Source: Dehalococcoidia bacterium (GTDB lineage: Bacteria > Chloroflexota > Dehalococcoidia > JAUYDP01). From it: a stretch of DNA of 6,295 nt. Under the pieces are notes generated by a model, which was not told where the DNA came from, made no database searches, and saw only the letters and a program-made list of their open reading frames with translations. Within the stretch, counting starts at the first letter, position 1. The number at the start of each line of letters is the position of its first letter. Positions 1 to 6,295 of this stretch are shown here, piece after piece. The translations under genes were made by a program, and so were the position numbers. The stretch is taken from contig JAUYDP010000235.1 of the NCBI GenBank assembly GCA_030691805.1, positions 1 through 6,295 on the forward strand, given 5' to 3'.

Positions 1-585
1 CCGATCGCGGATTAGCAGAAAAGATACCACGCCCATCAGAATCACCAGGACACCCAGGGCCATCCAGCCATAGCGCCAGGCCCCCGTGCCCATACTACCC
101 AATATCAGGGGCAAGAGGCGGGAGCTGATTAGGATGCCCAGTGGCATGCCTCCAATAATGATTCCGGTGGCGACGCCTCGCTTGCTCGGCTCGAACCAGG
201 CGGCCGCCAGGCCGACGGCAGGGATAATACAGCCACCGGCCGCCAACCCAGCCAGGAATTGCAAGGCCACGGCCATCTCCACGCTGGGGGTGAAGCCCAT
301 TGCAAAGGTGGCGACCCCCGCCAGGAACATAGAGGCTGTAATAATACGCCGCGCCCCATATCGAGTGCTGAGGATGCCCCCTACGAAGGATGAGATAACG
401 TAGCCAATGCTGTTTCCGGTGGCCACCAGCCCCATCTGGCCGTAGTTGGCAGCCAGGTCCGCCCTCATGGCCGGAAGCAGGAGCGGGAAAGTATAGCGGA
501 CGAATCCGCCGGCACCCACCAGCGTCAGCGACCCAACCGCAAGAATCACCAGGCCATACCTGTTTTGCTTCAACTTAGGTTCCAC
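1..585 (-). CDS. MFS transporter, N-terminal half (cut by window edge)
   Basis: Probable inner-membrane major facilitator carrier; substrate unknown. Only the first 195 codons are present, because the frame is still open at base 1. I chose the GTG at 585-583, which follows a TGA stop directly and gives MEPKLKQNRYGL. Six hydrophobic segments can be read (TM1-TM6), with RYTFPLLLP at residues 28-36, the loop 2-3 signature GGILSTRYGARR around 69-80, and WFEPSKRGVATG around 133-144. The window ends just after TM6 (FLLIRDR). It is about 63% identical by hand count to the gene upstream (589-1476), so the two are tandem paralogues. No Shine-Dalgarno site is evident, so translation is probably coupled to the upstream gene. 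The style resembles YbfB/YjiJ-like or CynX-like carriers, but I cannot assign a subfamily. Whether the C-terminal half is intact cannot be seen. Confidence 0.85.
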   Translation of the reverse strand, partial: MEPKLKQNRYGLVILAVGSLTLVGAGGFVRYTFPLLLPAMRADLAANYGQMGLVATGNSIGYVISSFVGGILSTRYGARRIITASMFLAGVATFAMGFTPSVEMAVALQFLAGLAAGGCIIPAVGLAAAWFEPSKRGVATGIIIGGMPLGILISSRLLPLILGSMGTGAWRYGWMALGVLVILMGVVSFLLIRDR

Positions 586-588
586 TCA

Positions 589-1476
589 CTAATAACCAAG
601 CGCCGGACCCTTTACCCGAAGAAAGAGACACAGGGTAGCTGCCATGAAGCCGGAGGCCGTGGCTGCGATAAGGGAGGAGGCAAAAGATCCAGTGGCATCA
701 ATTATAGCCCCAGAAATGCTCGGGCTTAAGACCTGGCCCAGGTTAAAGAAGAGGGACACGAAGCCAAAAGCCGGGGCCGCAAGCCTGGCCCCCAGCGCGT
801 CCCCCAGAAGTGCCACGGTCACCGCCATGCCGGCCGTGAGGGTCAGCCCCCCTAAAACCGCAGCCAGGTATGGCGCCACGGGCAGCGGGACGAATGTCAG
901 GATGGCCAGTGCCCCAAGCACCATCCACCCATACCGCCAGGCATCAGGGCCCATTCGGATGAGCAATTGAGGCAGAAAATAGGAGCTGGCCAGAATACTT
1001 AGCGGGAAACCGCCGACCATAACCCCGGTGGCAACACCCCGCTTGCGCGGCTCGAACCATCCGGCCACGACCCCCACGGTTGGTACGATGGCCCCGCCAG
1101 CGGAGAGGCCAGTCAGTAACTGAAAGACCATGGCCACTTCAACACTGGGAGACAACCCGGTGGCGGAGGTAAAGACACCCGCTAACACCATAGAAATGAA
1201 TATCACCCGGCGCGCCCCGAAGCGGGCGCCCAGGATACCTCCCAACAGCGAGGAGACGACGTAACCGCCGTTGTTCATCGTGGCAAGGAGGCCCATGTTT
1301 CCGTAGGTGGACTGCAAAGCTATCCGCATATCCGGTAGCAGGAGGGGAAAAGTATAACGAGCGAAGCCGGCTGCCCCGGCCATGGTCAATGACCCGGCCA
1401 GGAGGATTAACAGGCCATATCTACTCCCTTTAAGAGACACATCTTCAACGGGAGTCAATACACTATCAGCGGGCAT
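589..1476 (-). CDS. MFS transporter, apparently lacking TM7-TM9 (internal deletion)
   Basis: Membrane carrier of the major facilitator superfamily, 295 aa, against about 390-400 aa for the usual 12-helix family. Residues 20-195 hold TM1-TM6, with RYTFPLLLP at 40-48, the loop 2-3 signature GGILGARFGARR at 79-90 and WFEPRKRGVATG at 140-151. After AILTF (191-195) the sequence passes straight to VPLPVAPYLAAVLGG, which reads like TM10, followed by helices around 234-262 (TM11-like) and 265-286 (TM12-like). The central cytoplasmic loop and TM7-TM9 are therefore missing, in frame. Nine helices would put the C-terminus on the wrong side, so the product may be non-functional. A chimeric assembly is an alternative explanation. 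It starts at ATG 18 bp after the HAD gene, with no strong Shine-Dalgarno site, and ends TAG directly followed by TGA. The downstream neighbour is its paralogue. The family call is firm; substrate is unknown. Confidence 0.82.
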   Translation of the reverse strand: MPADSVLTPVEDVSLKGSRYGLLILLAGSLTMAGAAGFARYTFPLLLPDMRIALQSTYGNMGLLATMNNGGYVVSSLLGGILGARFGARRVIFISMVLAGVFTSATGLSPSVEVAMVFQLLTGLSAGGAIVPTVGVVAGWFEPRKRGVATGVMVGGFPLSILASSYFLPQLLIRMGPDAWRYGWMVLGALAILTFVPLPVAPYLAAVLGGLTLTAGMAVTVALLGDALGARLAAPAFGFVSLFFNLGQVLSPSISGAIIDATGSFASSLIAATASGFMAATLCLFLRVKGPALGY

Positions 1477-1494
1477 AATAGGTAATTCCGTGAC

Positions 1495-2349
1495 CTAAGT
1501 CGGCGATAGGACGCCTTCCAGAATGCGCTCCAGGGCCTGGGCAGCTCCATCCTCCTGCAAGGGGCCGGTGACCCATCCGGCGGCGTCCCTGAGCTGCTGG
1601 GGGGCATTGCCCATGGCGATTCCCAGGCCCGCCCACTGGACCATCTCCAGGTCGTTCAACCCATCGCCGACGGCCACTGTCTCCTCTCTGGAAACGCCTA
1701 GATGGGCGGCCAGAAATGCCAGAGCCGTGCCCTTGTTACATCCCGGGTGGGCTATCTCGCAGAACATGGGCAGGGATTTGGTAACATATAGGGTCTCGCC
1801 GAACACAGTCCTGAGATCTATCATTACCTTGTCTATCGTGGCCTCATCGCTGACGATGACCACCTTGGTTGGAGGCCACTTCAGAAACTCCAGCAGATCG
1901 CCCACCGGGTGCACGGGCACTTGGGCAATCCGCACATAGCTCTCGGCCTCGGGCGTGACCCTCGCCACGTATAACTCGTCATCCACATAGACGTTTACGT
2001 GCAGACCCCAGTTACGTGCCATCTGGATGATCTGACGGGCATTTTCCAGTGGAACTGGCCTGTGGAAGAGGACCTCCATGGACAGGGGGTCCTTGATCAG
2101 CGCCCCCTGGTAGCAGATAATCGGCAGCGTTATGCCCAGCTCTCTAGCTAATGGTAGTGCCGACCGAAACATGCGCCCGGTGGCCAGGGTGACCATGAGG
2201 CCGGCATCCATAGCCGCCTGCACCGCCCGCCTTACCCCGGGTGTAAAGACCAGGTCACGCCCCAGCAGGGTGTCATCCAGGTCCAGGGCCACGAGGCTGT
2301 AGGGGCGGGTTTGAAACCCGCCCCTACGCCGGTCGTTTTCAGGCTGCAA
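1495..2349 (-). CDS. Cof-type HAD-IIB family phosphatase
   Basis: Cytosolic Mg-dependent phosphohydrolase of the HAD superfamily, Cof/YidA-like, 284 aa; such enzymes typically act on sugar phosphates or nucleotide cofactors, and the substrate here is unknown. Motif I is ALDLDDTLL with nucleophile Asp23 and acid/base Asp25 (the common DxDGT has Gly where this has Asp26). Motif II is ATGR with Thr57, the motif III lysine is probably Lys206 in CNKGTAL, and motif IV is GDGLNDLEM with Asp229 and Asp233. The cap domain lies between motifs II and III (C2 cap, about residues 85-195). The start used is TTG, overlapping the end of prmC by 11 bp, with a weak GGTGAT upstream. This makes residues 9-17 (RGGFQTRPY) come from a 29-nt palindromic repeat. 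Cof proteins normally begin only a few residues before ALDLDGT, so GTG at 2292 (265 aa) is an alternative start, though it has no visible Shine-Dalgarno site. It is probably co-transcribed with prmC. Confidence 0.93.
   Translation of the reverse strand: MQPENDRRRGGFQTRPYSLVALDLDDTLLGRDLVFTPGVRRAVQAAMDAGLMVTLATGRMFRSALPLARELGITLPIICYQGALIKDPLSMEVLFHRPVPLENARQIIQMARNWGLHVNVYVDDELYVARVTPEAESYVRIAQVPVHPVGDLLEFLKWPPTKVVIVSDEATIDKVMIDLRTVFGETLYVTKSLPMFCEIAHPGCNKGTALAFLAAHLGVSREETVAVGDGLNDLEMVQWAGLGIAMGNAPQQLRDAAGWVTGPLQEDGAAQALERILEGVLSPT
2299..2327. repeat. 29-nt perfect palindrome, copy 1
   Basis: Two 14-nt arms, GTAGGGGCGGGTTT and AAACCCGCCCCTAC, flank a single central G and match perfectly. 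It lies inside the 5' end of the HAD gene and just after the prmC stop, and encodes GGFQTRPY on the minus strand. In the mRNA it would form a strong GC-rich hairpin about 22 nt after the TTG start. No T-tract follows, so it is not an ordinary terminator. A diverged second copy lies at 3428-3456. It looks like a REP-type dispersed repeat. Confidence 0.9.
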
Positions 2350-3516
2350 GCTCGATCACCACAACCCGATCCAGTCCTGCCAGGTCTTTGACTACTCTGA
2401 CGCCCGCGCCGGGCATTCTCTCGGAGGCCGCCTGCATAACCCCAACGGCCTGGTCCGCTCCGATCTCCAAAAGCACCCTGCCACCAGGGCGCAGACGGGT
2501 GGGCGCCTGGGAAAGCAGGCCTCTGATGACGGCAAGCCCATCCCTCCCGCCGTCCAGCGCCGCCAGTGGCTCATAGTCCGCTATCTCCGGTTGCAGTGTG
2601 GCCAGAATATCCGTAGGGACGTAGGGAAGGTTGGCCAGGACCATGTCCACCGGCTCCGGCAACGGCGCTAGAAGACTGCCCTGAAGAAAAGTGATCCTTT
2701 CCTGAACGCTTTGTCGAGCCGCATTGAACGAGGCCACCTGGAGGGCCTCCTGGGAGTTATCCGTGGCATACACCATCACCTCCGACCGGCTAGCCGCCAA
2801 GGCCACGGCGATGGCCCCGCTCCCCGTACCCACGTCCGCTAGAACGGGGGTATGGGCGCCGCTGAGTTGCAGTAACCGGAGACACTCCTCTACCAGTAAC
2901 TCCGTCTCCGGGCGAGGGATGAGTACCCGCCGGTCCACGTGAAAGCACAGGCCGAAGAACTCCTTGTGCCCCGTGATATACGCCAGAGGCTCTCTCCGAC
3001 CACGGCGTTCAAGATGTGCGCAGTACTCCCTGGTGGCCTTCGCCCCTACTGGCTCGTCTCCATGGGTAAAAAGGTAGTCCCGTGAGACATTCAGGGCGTC
3101 CATGAGGAGCACCTCGGCCTCCAGAGGCGCTTCCTCGAGGCCGAGCCGGGCGAGCCGGGTTCTACCCCATCGCAACAACTGGCTCAGCTTTTCTCCACCT
3201 TGCACACGGCTAGTGTCATTCTGAGCCCGAGCGGGGCCGCATCCCAAGCTTCTGCTAGCGGCAATGGAGCGCAGGCGAAGAATCTCTACGCTTCCATTAG
3301 ATTCTTGAGGCTGTTCGGGGCGCAGGGATTCTTCGCTTCGCTCAGAATGACATGTTGCCAAACCACCGTGGTCTATCGGCAGACGCTGATCCAAAGGGTG
3401 CGCGAGGCCGTGTCGAGCTGTCGCCGCGTGAGGGCGGGTTTCAAACCCGACCCTACTATTTGGTCGCTGACCCCTGGCCGCTGTAAGCTGTCTACTTTGC
3501 CTTGAAGGATCTCCGC

Positions 3517-3520
<4 letters not shown>
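2339..3520 (-). CDS. prmC: Peptide chain release factor N5-glutamine methyltransferase (PrmC/HemK), with repeat-derived N-terminal extension
   Basis: SAM-dependent cytosolic enzyme that methylates the Gln of the GGQ loop of release factors; its substrate RF1 is encoded immediately upstream. Numbering from the GTG at 3205 (288 aa, a normal PrmC length): an N-terminal helical domain 1-80, IPRPETE at 96-102, SAM-binding motif DVGTGSG at 124-130, and the active-site tetrapeptide NLPY at 192-195, where the family normally has NPPY. The longest frame starts at ATG 3520, which overlaps the prfA stop as ATGA, and gives 393 aa. The extra 105 residues match no PrmC domain and are mostly translated repeats (VGFETRP, CHSERSEES). 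True initiation is uncertain. ATG 3520 has coupling but GGAG directly abuts it. GTG 3205 has no Shine-Dalgarno site. The rare CTG at 3187 has AAGGTGGAG five bases upstream and would give 282 aa. The function is secure; the N-terminus is not. Confidence 0.93.
3214..3352. repeat. CHSERSEES-type dispersed repeat with terminal inverted arms
   Basis: The outer arms TGTCATTCTGAGC (3214-3226) and GCTCAGAATGACA (3340-3352) are perfect inverted repeats. An inner pair, GCGAAGAATC (3275-3284) and GATTCTTCGC (3327-3336), is also perfectly inverted. On the minus strand the right arm reads CHSERSEESLRP, a peptide string I recognise from mistranslated intergenic repeats in several bacterial phyla. Here it falls in the 5' extension of the prmC frame. 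No transposase is encoded, so any movement would need help in trans (inference). Confidence 0.85.
3428..3456. repeat. 29-nt palindrome, copy 2 (imperfect)
   Basis: The arms GTGAGGGCGGGTTT and AAACCCGACCCTAC flank a central C, with two mismatched arm positions. It matches the palindrome at 2299-2327 over most of its length. On the minus strand it encodes VGFETRPH, in the same translational register as the GGFQTRPY of copy 1. It sits near the 5' end of the long prmC frame, or in the prfA-prmC spacer if prmC starts further in. Confidence 0.85.
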
Positions 3521-4613
<1,093 letters not shown>

Positions 4614-4638
<25 letters not shown>

Positions 4639-5882
4639 CTCAGCTCCTCCGGGATTCGGGCGGCCTCGATTCTCTCCTGGCGGCCCCCTTCCATCTCCCT
4701 CAAGGTCACAGCCCCATCCCGCAATTCGTCCTCACCCAGGATAAGCGCGAACCGGACGCCCCGTGCATCGGCCTGGCGCAACTGGGCTTTGAGGCTCTTC
4801 CGGTCAAAGGCCGAGGTGGCCGGGATGCCCTCCCGGCGCAGCCTCGCCACCAGGTCCAGGGCCTGCTCTCTGGCAACGTCTCCGGCATAAGAAACAAAGA
4901 CGGTGGCCTCCGCCTGGGCCGGCAGGTCAATGCCCTGCCGCTTCATGTTCAAGATAATCCGCTCGATGCCCGTAGCGAATCCTACCGCGGGGGTGCTCTT
5001 CCCGCCCAACTGCTCGATCAGGCTGTCATAGCGGCCGCCGCCGCCGATGGTGCTCTGGGCGCCCTCCTCTTGGGGCTGTACCTCGAAGACGGTCCTGGTG
5101 TAATAGTCCAGCCCCCGCACCAGCCGGTGGTTCAGGTGGAAGGGGATGCCGAGCCGTGCCAGACGCCTCTGAAGGGACTCGAAGTGCTCGCGGCAATCGG
5201 CGCAGAGGTGCTCGGAGCTTTTTAGGGCTTCCCCAGCATAAGGCTGACACCCTTCTTTCTTGCAGTCCAGAAGGCGCAACGGATTGCGCTCCAAGCGGGC
5301 CTGGCAATCGCGGCAGAGGAGTGCCGCCAGGGGCCGGTAATAAGCGACCAGGCTCTCCAGGTATGCCGGCCGGCAGGCTGGACACCCAATGCTGTTTAGC
5401 TCCAGGCTCATCCCCCTTAATCCCAAGTCGACATAAAGGCGCCAGGCCAGGTCAATGACCTCGGCGTCCAGGGCCGGGTCGGCCTCTCCGATGGCCTCGA
5501 AGCCGACCTGGTGGTGCTGGCGAAAGCGTCCTGCCTGCGGGCGGTCGTAACGGAAGATAGGGGCAAAGTAGTAGAGCTTGACTGGCTGGGGCAGGTTGTG
5601 CATCCCGTGCTGGATATAGGCCCGGCAGACCGGGGCGGTCCCTTCCGGACGCAGGGTCAGGTTCGCGCCCCCTTTATCCTGAAACGTATACATCTCCTTA
5701 TCCACGATGTCCGTGCCCTCGCCCACGGTGCGTACGAAGAGGGCCGTCTCTTCGAAGACTGGGGTATCTATCCGCTGGTAGCCGTAATGGCGGCACAGCC
5801 CCTCTGCCACCTCCTGGACGTACCGCCAGTAAGGCTGGTCTGGAGGGAGTATATCCTGGGTTCCGCGGGGAAGGGAGTACAT
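4614..5882 (-). CDS. hisS: Histidyl-tRNA synthetase
   Basis: Class II aminoacyl-tRNA synthetase that makes His-tRNA(His) in the cytosol. It has 422 aa from the chosen ATG, a normal length. Motif 1 region PRGTQDILPP is at 5-14, TLRPEGTAP at 76-84, motif 2 FRYDRPQAGRFRQHHQVGFEAIG at 110-132, and the histidine-specific LVRGLDYYTRTVFEV at 254-268. The glycine-rich GGGGRYD is at 280-286, motif 3 GFATGIERI at 301-309, and the C-terminal anticodon-binding domain runs from about 325 to 422. Four cysteine pairs (167/170, 190/193, 207/212, 227/230) lie in the insertion between motif 2 and the His motif; such pairs occur in many bacterial HisRS. An in-frame TTG at 5912 would add ten residues, but it has no Shine-Dalgarno site and sits at or before the predicted transcription start. 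The ATG has AAGGA seven bases upstream. It is the first gene of the operon. Confidence 0.98.
4644..4650 (-). promoter_or_regulatory. Ribosome binding site of prfA
   Basis: GGAGGAG on the minus strand, five bases before the GTG at 4638. It lies inside the last codons of hisS and fixes GTG as the prfA start. Confidence 0.85.
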
Positions 5883-5889
5883 GTGAGTG

Positions 5890-5894
5890 TCCTT
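5890..5894 (-). promoter_or_regulatory. Ribosome binding site of hisS
   Basis: AAGGA on the minus strand, seven bases before the ATG at 5882. It favours this ATG over the upstream in-frame TTG at 5912. Confidence 0.8.
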
Positions 5895-5916
5895 GCCAAA
5901 TTCTGCCGCCAAGATT

Positions 5917-5945
5917 AGGATACAATAGGGGCATAGCTTTGTAAA
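5917..5945 (-). promoter_or_regulatory. Predicted sigma70-type promoter of the hisS operon
   Basis: On the minus strand, the -35 TTTACA (5945-5940, 5 of 6 consensus) and -10 TATCCT (5922-5917, 4 of 6) are separated by exactly 17 bases. Transcription should start near 5910, leaving a leader of about 28 nt. That is too short for a T-box or riboswitch. It probably drives the genes from hisS through the MFS pair. Confidence 0.6.
5921..5926 (+). promoter_or_regulatory. Possible -10 box for the divergent DUF167 gene
   Basis: TACAAT on the plus strand matches TATAAT at 5 of 6 positions and lies 30 bases before the GTG at 5957. No convincing -35 is seen at 16-18 bases. It overlaps the minus-strand -10 of hisS by two bases. 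Confidence 0.35.
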
Positions 5946-5956
5946 GGGACGGTGGA

Positions 5957-6235
5957 GTGTTGATAGTCAATGTGCGCGTTCAGCCCCGGGCCTTCCATAA
6001 CGAGATCATCCGTCAGGAGGGGGATATCTGGTGGATACGGCTAGCCGCTCCCCCAGTGGAGGGCAAGGCCAACGCCGCCCTGGTCACTTTCCTGGCCGAG
6101 GTGCTGGACCTCCCCAGAGGCCAGCTCACCATTACCAGAGGCTTGTCCGGCCGTCAGAAGGCAATGGCCATCGAGGGGATGGTGGGGGAAGAGGTCCAAC
6201 GGCGTCTCCGGGAGGCGGTGGCGAAAAGGCCTTAG
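5957..6235 (+). CDS. DUF167 (YggU) family protein
   Basis: Small cytosolic protein of 92 aa, the normal size for the DUF167/YggU family, whose biochemical role is not established. Family marks are an N-terminal beta strand ending in VQPRA (8-12), the hallmark APPVEGKANAALVTFLAEVL at 31-50, and GLSGRQKAMAIEG at 62-74, where GRQK corresponds to the usual SRxK. The start is GTG, with AAGGGA (5944-5949) seven bases upstream; TTG at 5960 is a possible alternative. It is transcribed divergently from hisS across a 74-bp gap that must hold both promoters. It ends TAG, and no terminator is visible in the remaining 60 bases. Confidence 0.92.
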   Translation: MLIVNVRVQPRAFHNEIIRQEGDIWWIRLAAPPVEGKANAALVTFLAEVLDLPRGQLTITRGLSGRQKAMAIEGMVGEEVQRRLREAVAKRP

Positions 6236-6250
6236 CCGCAGGACCAGGTC

Positions 6251-6277
6251 CGCAGATTACGCAGATTTCAAAGATTT
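6251..6277. repeat. Three tandem 9-nt units at the right edge
   Basis: CGCAGATTA, CGCAGATTT and CAAAGATTT follow one another without a gap. The first two differ at one base and the third is more diverged. It resembles the 'CGCAGATTACGCAGATT' type of intergenic repeat known from many bacterial genomes. It may continue past the window, so its true length is unknown. Confidence 0.6.
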
Positions 6278-6295
6278 CTCAGGTAAGGGGGTAAT

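Noticed and set aside
2299..2327. Intrinsic terminator between prmC and the HAD gene
   Set aside because: The hairpin is strong but no T-tract follows on either strand, and it lies inside the HAD frame.
2299..3456. CRISPR array
   Set aside because: There are only two similar palindromes, more than 1 kb apart, with no regular spacers and no cas gene.
3200..3505. Plus-strand frame through the repeats in front of prmC
   Set aside because: It is the complement of the CHSERSEES element and the palindrome, with no other content and no ribosome binding site that I could support.
5883..5912. TTG at 5912 as the hisS start
   Set aside because: There is no Shine-Dalgarno site before it and the predicted transcript begins near 5910, while ATG 5882 has AAGGA at ideal spacing.
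5511..5918. 135-codon plus-strand frame
   Set aside because: It is antisense to hisS with no family features; hisS is unmistakable.
5954..5970. TTGACT (minus strand, 5970-5965) as the -35 of hisS
   Set aside because: At 16-18 bases downstream there is no acceptable -10 (CCTTTA-like); TTTACA with TATCCT fits better.
6210..6245. Terminator after the DUF167 gene
   Set aside because: Only a weak imperfect stem (GCGG...CCGC) is present, with no T-tract.

Overview
The window looks like a piece of chromosomal DNA from a GC-rich bacterium. My best guess is an uncultured Chloroflexota, Dehalococcoidia-like. That is inference from two things: the conserved run hisS-prfA-prmC-Cof hydrolase, and two intergenic repeat families (a palindrome encoding G-F-[QE]-T-R-P and the 'CHSERSEES' element) that I associate with such genomes. 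No rRNA, tRNA, phage, transposase or CRISPR array was seen.

Layout. From right to left on the minus strand there is one tightly packed operon: hisS (histidyl-tRNA synthetase), prfA (release factor 1), prmC (release-factor glutamine methyltransferase), a Cof-type HAD phosphatase, and two tandem paralogous major facilitator transporters. The last transporter is cut by the left edge. hisS/prfA, prfA/prmC and prmC/HAD overlap by 25, 4 and 11 bp. The HAD-to-MFS gap is 18 bp, and the two MFS genes are separated by one extra stop codon. Both a promoter (TTTACA, 17 nt, TATCCT) and a Shine-Dalgarno site are visible in front of hisS. A small DUF167/YggU gene is divergent on the plus strand at the right, followed by a short 9-nt repeat running toward the window edge.

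Function. hisS, prfA and prmC form a translation module: HisRS charges tRNA-His, RF1 terminates at UAA/UAG, and PrmC methylates the glutamine of the RF1 GGQ loop. The HAD phosphatase and the transporters have no obvious link to that module and may simply be co-transcribed.

Most unusual points. (1) About 105 codons at the 5' end of the prmC frame consist largely of mobile-looking repeats (a 139-bp CHSERSEES element and a 29-nt palindrome), yet the frame stays open. (2) The same palindrome, in the same reading frame, forms the N-terminus of the next gene (HAD). (3) The first MFS gene lacks about 100 residues, corresponding to TM7-TM9, without a frameshift. (4) PrmC carries NLPY instead of the usual NPPY. 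I found no clear new defence or mobile system; the repeat-into-gene pattern is the best lead.
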